Below, in pieces: positions 13,030 through 23,800 of a stretch of DNA of 64,000 nucleotides. The DNA lies in the NCBI RefSeq assembly GCF_010093595.1, contig NW_022985438.1, positions 1,698,785-1,762,784 on the forward strand. The letters run 5' to 3'. How positions within the stretch are numbered: position 1 is the first letter of the stretch; each line of letters begins with the position of its first letter. The notes beneath the pieces were generated by a model, which saw only the letters and a program-made list of their open reading frames with translations, did not search any database and was not told the DNA's origin. The stretch comes from Mytilinidion resinicola (taxonomy: Eukaryota > Ascomycota > Dothideomycetes > Mytilinidiales > Mytilinidiaceae). Both the position numbers and the translations under genes were made by a program.

Positions 13030-13984
13030 TCATTTCTCGTAGTCGCCGTTGCACTGCTCGTGCTCGAACTCGAGATCTGGTTGCATTTCCCTAAAGATTT
13101 GAATTAGATACACATTGATAAGTTAAGGAGGTGGGATATAAGTACCAATATAATGCTTCCGGATCGCTAGCCATGCGGAAAGTGTACTCTGCCGCCTCGT
13201 CATCAACTAGGATCTTTTTGAGGCCATTGGCCGCTGCGGCTTCAACCATGAGCTGTATCTCGCAGCTGCGCTCCATGAGCGTGTAGAGATAAGCAGCCTC
13301 ATCCACCGTCCCCCCAACGGTCAATAGCCCGTGATTCCTGAGAACAAGACCTTTCCCCTTCGGTCCCAATGCAGCCGCCAGCCTCTTTCCTTCTTCCTCA
13401 TTGAACACGATTCCGCCAAACTCTTCATACACGCCTTGTGCATCCCCATAGAAATAGCAAACATCCTGGTTCAGCATCTCCAGTGGCTTCGCAAACGCAC
13501 TCCAAGCCTTTCCGAATCTGCCATGCGCATGAACCGCCGCATGGACGTCCGGTCTCGCTTTGTGGACAGCGCTATGAATCAGGAATCCAGCCGCGTTAGC
13601 TGGTCTGCTCCTGTTCCCTCCGACAGCTTGTCCTTCGAAGTTCACAAGCACCATATCGGAGGCCCGAAGGCACCCGAAGTGGCGTCCCAGCGGGTTCGTC
13701 CAGAAGGTGTCAGTGTGCTCAGGATCGCGAACAGAAATATGGCCGCTTATGCCCTCGGTGTAGCCTTTGCGGGCGAGCACGCGGAAGGCGCCCGCCATGT
13801 GATTGAGGATCCATGCTCGATGTTTGTCAAAACTGGAGAAGAGGGGAATTCCCGGTAGACATTCGCCCTGCGATATAGCTTGGAGGGGTGTGAGGACCTT
13901 GGTGGGCTCCTTATCAGTTGCTTTTGTGACTTCTTTTGACAGAACAAGCTGGGTGGAAGTGACGGGAACGGCAGAGGGAGCCAT
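13030..13984 (-). CDS. Class II aldolase/adducin-domain protein
   Basis: Predicted 299 aa. Family members are Zn-dependent aldolases or epimerases, or binding proteins of the adducin type; fungal versions are mostly uncharacterised. ATG 13984 has a good context (CACAATGGC); the frame stays open for 36 further codons upstream but only from TTG. Exon 1 13984-13146, intron 13145-13091 (55 nt), exon 2 13090-13030, which adds EMQPDLEFEHEQ and a short acidic tail. Metal-binding residues appear as HAAVHAHGR and the later RNHG motif; GISGHISVRDPE near the N-terminus is the usual substrate-binding loop. Length suits the fungal family. The substrate cannot be deduced. Confidence 0.92.
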
Positions 13985-14326
13985 TGTGAACTTTCGGGGC
14001 GCTGTTCGGGCGTCGAGGCGGATGGTCTGAGAAGAGCTAGATATACTGCGGGGGAAGAAGTAAGCTTTGGGGGTTGTTAGTAGTAATCGCAAAGCTTCTC
14101 AGTGGTCTCTGGGATGTCTTTGTAGGCCGAAGCCGGCCTCGCCACTTGCCAGCCGACGGCTCCCACTTTGAGGCGTAGCTAGACCAGATCAAGGAGCCCT
14201 CGATCCTGCTACACTGGCTTGTGGGGCGCTTCCTGGTGTCTCGCGTGGGAGTGAGGAGTGGGGGAGCTTGGAACCTCCGCTGTCATGCTAGTGGCACAGC
14301 AGTGGCTGGTGTTCTGATTCTCCGCC

Positions 14327-14569
14327 TACCTAGCACGCTGGGCATGAAAAAAGTGGCACAGTCATCAAGTGCTCTGCTCGTATGTACACCTGTCTGCCAC
14401 TGCATGAAGTGCTTCAACAAGTTTCCACATAGCCCAAGGTGAAAAGCTTCTATCTCGTTCAGATTCCTGAAAACGCATTGAAGCAACTCAAGCAGGCAGA
14501 TAGGTGTACACGAGACAGCTTGTTCTAGAATCAGAGTGCCACCTTTTCCATGCCCCGCGTGCCTAGGTA
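14327..14569. mobile_element. Foldback (MITE-like) element with ~100-bp inverted arms
   Basis: Arm 1 (about 14327-14426) and arm 2 (about 14469-14569) are imperfect reverse complements over roughly 100 bases, separated by a ~42-base loop. Matching blocks include the ends TACCTAG/CTAGGTA, GGCATG, AAGTGGCAC, TGTACACCT, TCTGCC and GCTTCAA. The outermost matched bases are TA on each side, which would fit a TA target duplication as made by Tc1/mariner elements, with termini starting CCTAG. No transposase is present, so the element would be non-autonomous. Transcription through it would give a long hairpin RNA. The repeat is seen directly; the MITE label is inference. Confidence 0.7.
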
Positions 14570-14854
14570 TGAACCTTGGAAGTCCCCTGTCAAGCCATAA
14601 AGGTATCTCTCCATACCCCTTCTCATTCGTTTCTTTCGAAAGATACGAGTATTTGGAGCTTAACTTCAAAGGACGCTAAGAGCTCTGGATCTTTAACAAA
14701 ATGCCCATATTGTCAACGCGGCGATAGGTGACGTCATGCACAATATCTACCTACCACTAGGTACAGTAATTTTCAACGACACTCGTTCTTCCTTTCATCA
14801 ACCTCACCTCCTCCATCACATTACCAACCGCTCGTTTAGCTTCCCACCGAACCA

Positions 14855-15346
14855 ATGGCCTCAACTTCAGTTGTCAAAAAACCTACCAGTCCTACGGACG
14901 CAGACTCCACCATCGACGCCAGCTCGCGATCTGCGCTCACATCAGCAAAGCGCAATCTTCGGTACCTCTATGCCCCAGGCAGCTCTCCTAATCAGCCCCA
15001 ACGCCGCCGTACACGCGTTCTTCTTCGTTTTCTTCGTTCTGCTACCATCTTTGTCTTCTGGAAACTTGTGCGTTGGGCGAAGTACGCAGCCATTGCCTCA
15101 CTAGTAGCCGCCGTGGGAGCTGGTGCGGTTGGAACTGCTGTTAGCGGAGTAGGCTTTGTGGTTGCGCCCACAGGTATCATGGCTGCCGTGCTCTCGGGGT
15201 CGGTTTGGGGGATAGGTAGAATGGCGGCTAGGCGAGTGCAAAAGAGATGGGGAAAATCCGGGTACGGGGAAATGGAAGAAGAGATTGAGGAAAGCAGGAG
15301 TGCAAATATGAGGAAAGAGGTTGGACCAGAGGCCATACCGTGGTGA
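14855..15346 (+). CDS. Small membrane protein of unknown function
   Basis: Single exon, 163 aa, ATG 14855 (CCAATGGCC context), stop at 15344-15346. The first ~45 residues are polar and Ser/Thr-rich, followed by a very basic stretch (QRRRTRVLLRFLR). Two hydrophobic segments follow: one around FVFWKLVRWAKYAAIASLVAAV and a Gly/Ala-rich one around GAVGTAVSGVGFVVAPTG into MAAVLSGSVWGIG. The tail is charged. This suggests a two-span membrane protein with cytosolic termini. No family motif is recognised and neighbours give no hint. The coherent hydropathy and codon usage make it likely real. Confidence 0.75.
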   Translation: MASTSVVKKPTSPTDADSTIDASSRSALTSAKRNLRYLYAPGSSPNQPQRRRTRVLLRFLRSATIFVFWKLVRWAKYAAIASLVAAVGAGAVGTAVSGVGFVVAPTGIMAAVLSGSVWGIGRMAARRVQKRWGKSGYGEMEEEIEESRSANMRKEVGPEAIPW

Positions 15347-16576
15347 TGCGATTCCGTCTTCCCAAATGTAAAGGACTGCGTCATTCTATTCTGCTAAAAC
15401 CGCATGTCTCCAAACAGAGCTCATCGACAGGGAATACATTAAGCCTCGAACGTGAGATTTGTATGACATTCATATCTTTCATCGTACATCAGTCCCCTCC
15501 TCCGTCTCCTCATCCTCCAATTTTTTCCCTCGATAGCCGCTATTCCCTTCATATCCTCCACGATCTCCCACCCTCCTTTTTGGCACCCCCTTTTTTGAGG
15601 GTTCTTATGCATTCACCATCCACTTCACGAGCTCGGATCGAGGAAATTGGACGGTTAGATATTGAGATTGTTGCGAGTGGAAGGAAGAATGTGAATGTGT
15701 ACTACTGTGAATTCTCATATCAAAACGTGCGCTGAGCGGGCAGTCTCCTACCTTGCTTCCCAGCTTTCCCCCAACTATCTTAACAGATATACAGAAATTG
15801 AAATCCATATTCTGCGTTACTAGCGATGCGAAAAAGTCGATCGAGGGGCCTTCTTCTTCACTGTCAGAAAGATGTGAAGGTGGAAAGTGCTCCATGTCGG
15901 CTAAAATGTATCTCGTCATATAGGAATGGCTGAAACAAGCAAGTACTGCAATGCATTTCTAGTAGAATGGTTGTTGCATGGTACACATACCATCTGATTA
16001 TAACGACGAAAATACACAAACAAACCCCAGAGCCTAGTAACGTCGAAATACGCGCTCTTGTCTAACCCCGGTTAGATAGTACTAGAAGTAGATCGATTGT
16101 AGAGTCTGGTATACAGCTACATCAAGGGACTAGTAATATCTAAATTTTATCGGTAAATGTTACCCGGTGCTTAAAGAAAACAACGCAGTTAGTTGATAGG
16201 CTACGTTCTAGAATACGTGCGCAAATATTCCAGCGTTATCTATAATCAGTCGGACAGCTGCACAGCCGAAGACTTGGAAGGCAGCGGGGGCCAATAAAGA
16301 AAATGACTTTCCAAACGCTTACTTTTAAGCGTGCGTACTGCTGACTTAAATAAGCAACAGGCGCCCTGGAAAGAATTAGGGCGTGTTGTGTACCTTTCCC
16401 TATATGCCGCTATAAGTTGGGGCTTACCCTGACTAGTCGCAAGGCGGAGTATCTTGAAGTGACGTAGACCCCGCTGAGATTACTATAAGAGTCTTCTCCT
16501 TTACTTCTTTTCTGTGAGGCATTATTTCTTTTGTAGTAGTCTTCTAATAGACTAGATTCACACCTTTAGCATTAAG
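15347..16576. other. AT-rich gene-free interval
   Basis: About 1.2 kb. The part from roughly 15950 to 16570 is rich in A, T and TA steps and has stops in all frames, resembling mutation-decayed repeat DNA. It directly precedes the esterase gene that carries in-frame TAG codons. No open frame is supported. Confidence 0.55.
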
Positions 16577-18014
16577 ATGGGTCCATCTTAGTGGAATGAG
16601 TATGGAAAGATTGACCCCGAATTCGAGCAGGTATGTATCAACATCCATCCGGCGCAAACCAGCTCAAGGGATATGAGGTCTTCTCAAGAGAATTCACACC
16701 TGACATTATCCGCCTTATCCACAATGCATCTTGACTTCGCCCATCAACTCACTGACATTTTGCTAGCTGATGGCTCAACAACCCCTCCCATTCAAGGCGT
16801 CGGATTTCCCTAGCACCGATGCCGCTCAAGCCAAGATAATGGAAATGATGACTTTGATGGTCACGTCCGGCATGGTCAAGATGCCCTACTTGAGCGGCAT
16901 CAAGAAGGAACAGATCCCAATTCCAATGCGCGACGACGGACCCAATCGGAGCCTGGTCTACAGCCCGGAAACTTCGACCGAGCAAGGTCCTCTTATTGTC
17001 ATTTTCCACGGAGGTGGCTGGTGTACCTGCTTCCCCGAAGTGGTCGAGCCATACTGTGGTCATTTGGCGAACATTAACGGTGCGACAGTGATTGCAGCTG
17101 GGTACCGATTGGCTTCGGCGTTTACCTTTCCTACTGCTCCGAATGACGCATGGGATGTCGTGAAATGGGTACTTTTGTTTGTTTCTGGAAGCCCCATCAT
17201 GATTCTATGTTTGTACGCTACCATTGTATTCCTGTTTCAATCCGTGATTGATAGCAAGCCACTCTACCTACATAACGTAGAGCAGATTAGTAGATAGAAA
17301 GTAACAATTCAAGATTTGAGGTTCCTCTTCTCACTTTCTACAGCTTTCTACCATTCCGTCAGGGTCACCAAAGGAAGATACTGATTTCCAAACAGGCTGC
17401 TGCCAATGCCGCAAAACTCGGCGCAGATCCATCAAAGGGTTTCATTGTTGGCGGTATGTCAGCAGGCGCCAACCTCGTCAGCGTCGTATCGTATCTCGCA
17501 CGGGATGAGAAACTGGCACCTCCGCTCACCGGCGTTTGGCTCGACGAGCCGAACCTAATTGATCCAACTGTTTTGCCAGAGAAGTGGAGGCAAGACTACC
17601 GGAGCCTGGAGCAATTCAAGGACAACACACCAATTCTCGACAGGGCCGATATTGAGTGGTATAAAAGTGTGTATTTGTCTTCCGACAAGCACCCTTCCCA
17701 CTCCACGTATGCTGATGTGTGTAGAGCACCACAAGCCCGATCCAGCGTCACCGCTTTATAGCCCCTTAATCTAGCCCTCCGGGCATGAGAAGTTGCCTCC
17801 ACATTACTTTTTGCTTCAGGGATTGGATCCGCTGCTTGACGAGGGACTGATCTACGAGCGAACCTTGAGAGAAGATTGTGGTGTGAAGACCAAGCTGGAT
17901 ATGATCCCTGGTGTTCCACATGGATTTCATCATATGCTGCCGACGTTCTCCAAATCGGGTCCCACAATACAGAAGATGTTTGAGGGGATTGATTGGCTGC
18001 TAAAACAGAAGTAG
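16577..18014 (+). pseudogene. HSL-type alpha/beta-hydrolase (esterase) with two in-frame TAG codons
   Basis: Reads as a four-exon gene of 339 codons: 16577-16630, 16767-17168, 17396-17666 and 17725-18014, with introns of 136, 227 and 58 nt in consistent phase. Family motifs are intact: oxyanion HGGG (from H99), nucleophile GGMSAG (S174), acid in GLDPLLDEG and His in VPHGFHH. Two TAG codons interrupt it without shifting frame, at 16589-16591 (codon 5, before WNEYGKIDPEFEQ) and 17772-17774 (between YSPLI and PSGHEKLPPHYF, where relatives commonly have Trp). An ATG at 16770 could bypass the first. The second would remove the catalytic Asp and His. It may be a pseudogene, or the stops may be recoded or edited in mRNA. 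Confidence 0.8.
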
Positions 18015-18260
18015 GAAATTGTATAAACATAATATAAGGACTCGTGAATGCGTGTATTGTTAGCATTTTGTCCAAACCAGCCAGTCCAACGCAAGCGCAC
18101 AACTCAGTAGCTTAACCTAGGGGGGAGAATACTTAGTATTGTACAAAGTCGCTTTAGCGAATCGAATAAACAGATATGCATGACCATGCAGATCATTACG
18201 CATATGACCCATTTGCCCGCCCAAAACCTCGGGACTTCTCCATAATCGCGCTCATTTTCG

Positions 18261-18958
18261 TTATTTGCTCTCAAAATCGCTTGCCTGTAGGTTCCGTGTC
18301 ATCTTCGGCAGCTTCACCACTAGCCCATCCAACTCTTTTGACATGACAATCTGGCACCCTAGTCGGCTTGTCTCCGTCAGCCCAAAGGCTAGGTCCAGCA
18401 TATCGTTCTCGTCGTCCTCAGGCTCTTCCATAATGTCGAAATGGTCAGAGTCGACAATGACGTGGCAGGTACTGCAGGCACAGGAGCCTCCGCAAGCTCC
18501 CTCCATCTCGAGGTCGTTGGCTTGGGCGATGTCGAGGAGGTTGCCGCCGTCGGCGACTTCGAACGTGTGGGAGTCGCCTTCCTTGTCTATGAAGGTGACT
18601 TTGCGTCTAGAATAGCAATGTTAGTAGTGTTCGAGGACTGTATAATGGGAGACAAGTACTCTTCACCTGGCTTAGGCGTGTCGAGATGGCCGTGTTGCGA
18701 TATGGGGGTAGTAGAGAATCGCCGCCGACTTCGGGCGAAGGTTGGGAGCCATGTGGAGGATGAAGACAAAGCTGTGTGCTGGAGTGGTGATGTTCTATGG
18801 CTCTTCCATGCTGGAAAAGTGGCGGATGCTAATGGCGTTGAGGTGCAATTGCTGATATGGCGCACTCTATGCTGGGACGTTGGTGAAGCATTTCGAGATA
18901 GACGTAGACGGAGGGCAGCGGAGGCAGATATTCGACTCGACACGCAAGGGGCAGACAT
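18261..18958 (-). CDS. YAH1: Mitochondrial [2Fe-2S] ferredoxin (adrenodoxin/Yah1 type)
   Basis: Predicted 214 aa. Matrix electron carrier between ferredoxin reductase and the iron-sulfur cluster assembly machinery, also used for heme A synthesis in yeast. Start ATG 18958; exon 1 18958-18660, intron 18659-18607 (53 nt), exon 2 18606-18261. The first ~95 residues are rich in Ser, Arg and Ala without acidic residues, as in a mitochondrial presequence. The cluster ligands fit the pattern C-x5-C-x2-C-x36-C: C138, C144 and C147 in ACGGSCACSTCH, and C184 in LGCQIV. VADGGNLLDIAQ precedes them as in the family. It is divergent with the Ugo1-like gene, sharing about 257 bases of upstream DNA. Confidence 0.95.
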
Positions 18959-19215
18959 GGCGACAATATTCTCGGATGGTCGAGAGGGAGAAGAGGGAAC
19001 ACGAGGGGAGTTGACTGACTCCTACTCGGCGTTCGCTCTCTTCTCCGAGCGCCAGAAAGATTTCGCCCAAGGCGATGAAAGCTGTCTGCACGTCCCGCTC
19101 TGCGCGCCCTGCTCTGTGAATTTGGCCGACGACAAACGAAAGAAGCTCGTCACCGTCACTTCGCAGTGCTCGCGGCGTCGACCTCAATCCTCTCCTGCGC
19201 ACCACCGCTGCCGCC
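18959..19215. promoter_or_regulatory. Shared divergent promoter region, ferredoxin / Ugo1-like carrier
   Basis: 257 bases separate the two start codons, so both promoters and both 5' leaders must lie here or overlap the opposite gene. Both products are mitochondrial, which makes co-regulation plausible but unproven. No clear TATA box was seen. Confidence 0.5.
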
Positions 19216-20872
19216 ATGGCCACCTCACGAGATGCCCCGAACCCGCTGCGGCCCTACTATAGACCCCCATCCATCGGACTCGCGCCAGACAGCGCCGCCA
19301 ACGGCACCGCATCGCATCATGCTTCATCCTTCTCGAGGCCCAGTTTCGAGTCCAAGGCACGCGACATCCTCTCCGACCTCGACTATGGCGACTACATGTC
19401 CGACGGCTCGCCCTCGGTGGCCGATATGGCGAAGAGGCTGGTTGATCAGGCGTTGTGGGACTACACCACCGTCTTCCTCGGCCAACCGCTCGAAGTCGCA
19501 AAAACAATACTTCAAGTCCACCAGGCCGCAGGACAGGCCCCGCCGGGGATAACAGTCAATACAGACGACGTCAAGAGCCGGCCGAACAGCTATGCAAGTG
19601 GGAAATACGAAGATGTAGGCCTGGGTGCGGCTTAATGCGTGCATGTCAGTTATTAATATCAAACAGTATCCATCGGATGAAGATGATTCGGACGCCGATT
19701 CGCCCTCGTACTTCACCTCTACAGCGCCAAATGTACGTTCATTCTCCCCTACCGCCCAAAGGTCGCCGGAACGTCGTCGACATGCGCCCAGTCGGTCAAA
19801 CTCATCGACACCAACGCCTTCATCCACGAAGCCGCCACACAAGCTCGAATTGCGGAGACCGGATTCTCTGCTCGAAGTGTTGGCCCAGTTATGGCAGAAA
19901 GAAAGTGCGTGGGGAGTGTGGAAAGCGACGAATATGACTTTTGTCTACAACTTCCTGCTCAAGACCTCCGAAAGCTGGACTCGAAGTCTGCTCTCCGCAT
20001 TGTTGAACGTTCCCGACCCCGGCCTGGTCAGTGGAGCAGCTTTAGGGCTAGGAAGCCTGGACATTGTAGACAGTCCGAACCCCCTAGCAAGTCTAGCTGT
20101 TGCGGTAGCAGCCGCCGCAATTGCAGGTCTAGCACTAGCGCCGCTTGACCTCATCCGAACACGGTAATTCTCATTCACATCGATACCATAGGACCTACAA
20201 TACTGACAGTCTTATAGCCTCATCGTAACCCCTACAAGCTCAACGCCTCGCAACATATATCCTTCCGTGCGCTCTCTCCCCTCTTTGACGATCCCGAACG
20301 CACTCCTCCCAATCACCCTCCTCCACTCTTCCCTCCCTGTCCTCTTCTCAACCTCTGCCCCGCTAGTCCTCCGCTCCTCCTTAGGCATCGACTCCGTCCT
20401 CACACCAGCCACCCACGCCCTCTCATCCTTTCTTTCCTCAGCCGCCGAACTCTTCCTCCGCCTCCCGCTTGAAACCGTCCTCCGCCGCGGTCAGGTCGCC
20501 GTTCTCCAAGAATCCGACACCAAGCGACTCAGCGAAGCTTATCGAACCTTGCGTGCGAACCCGGGGAGCGATGATTCCGCCACTACGCGCAACTTCAAGA
20601 CGATTGTGGACGTCGGGCCATACAAGGGCGTGCTGGGGACCATGTGGTTCATCGTGCGCGAAGAGGGCATCACGTTCGTCGGGCCGGGCGGAGCGGCGGT
20701 GGCTGCGGCGAGCGTGCCGAACACGCCTGGTCTGGGCTTTGCAGCGCGCGCGAGGGTGCGGAAGGGGCAGGGTATGCAGGGGCTGTGGAGAGGGTGGAGA
20801 GTCGGGTTCTGGGGGTTGGTGGGGGTGTGGGGAGTGTCTGCGTTGGGAGGTGCCGGGGGTGGGGAGTTTTGA
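19216..20872 (+). CDS. Mitochondrial carrier-like protein, Ugo1 type (mitochondrial fusion)
   Basis: Predicted 516 aa. Ugo1 is a modified carrier in the outer mitochondrial membrane that links Fzo1 and Mgm1 during fusion. ATG 19216; exons 19216-19614, 19667-20163 and 20218-20872; introns of 52 and 54 nt. The N-terminus begins ATSRDAPNPLRPYY and is followed by PSIG, a pattern I associate with fungal Ugo1-like proteins. Carrier signatures are degenerate: FLGQPLEVAKTILQVHQ, LALAPLDLIRTR and LRLPLETVLRRGQV each resemble P-x-[DE]-x-x-[KR]. A Ser-rich insert (about residues 134-180) separates the first repeat from the second. The C-terminus is Gly-rich. Carrier family is secure; Ugo1 identity is likely but not certain. 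Confidence 0.82.
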
Positions 20873-23800
20873 ATCCTCAAATTGAATGGGTGAGAGGGAG
20901 ACCGTGAGTTTGACCATTGTTTGTGCTATATCCATTCTCCATGCTCACTCCACGATGGGTCCTTGGGCGTTTTTCTAAAGTTTGCACCATAATTTATTCT
21001 GGGATCAGGGTTATTTTCATGAAGAGATGATTGACGGGTGTATAATATAGATGATCTTTGATACTTTGGAAAGAGAAGATGAGGAGGTTAGGATGTATAT
21101 GATACTCCATTCTCAGACTTTTCAATCAGACTCCTATCAGTTCTTTTGCTTATCTTGAACTGATATAGTGCGAATTCAGCCTAAAGTAATATGCCCCACA
21201 CGCGCTATTCTACTTGATTGCCTACTCCGGTCGCTGTCCTTCGGCTACCGTTCAAGCTAGTCAAAAGAGGACAGCAATACCCTGACAGAGTGCTACGACA
21301 GAAGACGGCGCGAGAGGGGTTTTCACACGCCTTATCGAAGGAGCCGACGCAGATATGTTGTGGGCGGACTTTAGAAAGGAGTTGCGCATTAGGGCAGGAT
21401 TAATGCCGGATTTGGCTTGGTGCGTTGGGAGTAAGAGTTTGCATATAAGAAAAAAAAAAGGGCTTTCGCTTTCCAGTGGGCAAGACCGACGCTTCGGAAT
21501 ACATTCGACGCTGTTCCTTCGAAAGGCTCGGTTCGAGCTGTGGGTTCTTCCGTCAGCGGCACGGAGACGCCGCGTAGCTGGACGTTACAGATTTGCGTTT
21601 CCGGTAGTAGAAGTTGGACTGGTTCAAGAAAGAAGGGAGGGAGGAGGGCGCAGAGGCTTTCCCCCTAAAAGGTATGTTTCAGAGCGGAATTGTTTCGGTA
21701 TCAGGTAGAGGAGGGGGGTTTGGGGGCTGAAGGGGGCTGTTAAGGCTTTCTTGAGCGTACTGTGTTAGTCCACCAGCACATTCGATGTTCTATTCCAAGC
21801 TACATACTCTCTCTAGTCCTGTGCACACTTGCCTAGCACCGCTTGAGGTCCTCTCGTATGTTCTCTACGCCGCCGGGTTTGACCAGGCTAATAGCTCTCC
21901 GGTCAATCTCAGACAGTGTTGAAATACCACTTTGGGCTCAGGGAAGCCTGGAGGGTCCAAAGGGGATGCCATGAGCGCTTCCTGTCTTTCATGCATATCA
22001 CGTACTGAAAGTGTCCGAAGAGAGGAGAGGGAGAGGGTAAAGTAAAAGAGGCTCCTGGCGGTCTAATTGGGATATCTTGTAGCGAGAGCGTGCATTTAGA
22101 AGGGGATTGGGGCCCTAAAAACTTCTGTATAATAGAGCTGTACTTAATAGAGTCTCATGTGATATGCACACCAAGCCACAGTATTAGGCCCTGAATTTGA
22201 GCACACGATATATCATCGCTTGAGCTCGAACTCCTGCTTGCTTAATACTACCACCAGGGGTAGCCCAGCTTCCAGGTATTCAAGGAGCCAAGCCGCTGCT
22301 CAGTTCCCACGGTGTCCAAGTTTACATCACATCTAAGAGTCTGTTAACCTATAAGGACACCCCAAGGAATTATAGACGTGTGTGCACAGACTTTTGGCAT
22401 AGCACTGTAGATATGCAAGTTCTTGTGCCGGAAGCGCGTACGATGCGTAATGGCAATATAGACATTAGTCTATTGGTACTCTTTGTATCTAAAAGCGCAA
22501 TGGAAAACAATACCTGCCATAAGACCGGTCAGTACTTACTGTAAGAGGCTCTAGCTTAGGCGCGTCGCCCTCATCTGTTTCTCCTTTGTCGTAAGGCCGG
22601 CTAATTCTGTAAGAATCCCCAGCTAAAGTGCCTCACCCTCATCCACTTCTCCTCTGAACCCACCACGATACTAAGCTCAACCCTTTCCTTCAAGCTGTAC
22701 AACACCTCCACACTCCTAACCCATGCCGTTATCAAAACACTCGCCCGCACAAATTGCGACCCATTATCGAGAGTGTGAAGATGTGTCGAAGCACTCTAGG
22801 CGGTGGTAGCAACAGAAAATGTCCTACCACTACACCATTGATCCAACATCCTTGACGAAAAGCGTTAAGAATCAAGCTTGGTTTGTCTAACTAGTGAAAT
22901 ATCGTATTGCGGATCAGGAACGAGAACCTATGGTTCTATACCATGAGATTGTATTAAAGGGGATCTTTGAGTTCCAACACTTTAAAAATATGTCTTAGAA
23001 AGAGAATCCAAACTATTTTAGGCGAGGAGAAAGAACTGCTTGCCCCTGTAACCTCGGGAGCGTTCACGTATTGATTTGAGTGTGCAGAATGCTGCAGATA
23101 CGCTTGTGACGAACCGAGTGAAGGGTGCAATATCCCTGGAAGGGTACAAGGTCCTGGCTCCATGCAAAGCCAACAACTTTTGGCTCACGCTGCCAGCACT
23201 CTGTTGATCATGACATCCAGGTCAAAGCATGCATAAGTAGCCAACTTCTTGCCCTCACAGCCCCGGCCCTTCGAAACGGGCCAGAACAGACAGAGCTCGG
23301 GGCCAGCCGGGCCCGCGTATGTTTGGGGGCTCAATTGGCTCTTGGAGATCCTCCTTTGCTGATCGGCAGCAGATTGTCGGAGCGAGGGACGTCAACGGCA
23401 CTAAGGTCCTTCAGAAAGTTGTTTGCTGCAGCTGAGACGTGTGTCGATCGACGACGGCTTGCCGAACAGGGAAGTAAGCGTTGCACGTCACAGCCGGCAG
23501 GATGGGATCGGCGACTGTGCTACCGGCTGAGAACACAGGGAAGCGCCATCATCAGGCGTGGTCGCGTAAAGTGAAGGTGGGGAACGTTGATAGACGCGGC
23601 CGGAAGGAAGGTCTTGCTGGGAGACAGCAAAGTTAGCATCTGTGCAAATGCTTGTATGATCGAATTCGAACGATTCAGTTCGACTTGACCTGAAGACTAG
23701 TATCGTGAAGATGGTCATTGTCGGATCCGCATACGCGGCGTGTCTTAGTTATCTCATGCTTGACATGCGAGAATGATGGAGACTGCTCCACATTCGTTGA

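Noticed and set aside
13985..14092. Mitochondrial-looking N-terminal extension of the class II aldolase-like protein
   Set aside because: The open frame begins at TTG with no ATG; the good-context ATG is at 13984.
18441..19262. 273-codon plus-strand frame
   Set aside because: It is antisense to the ferredoxin gene, whose cluster ligands and intron are clear.
22790..22860. tRNA-like sequence on the minus strand (GGTGTAGTGGTAG and a CTTCGA loop)
   Set aside because: The D-arm-like part and a 7-bp terminal stem can be drawn, but there is no proper anticodon arm and the T arm does not pair, so it is not a functional tRNA.
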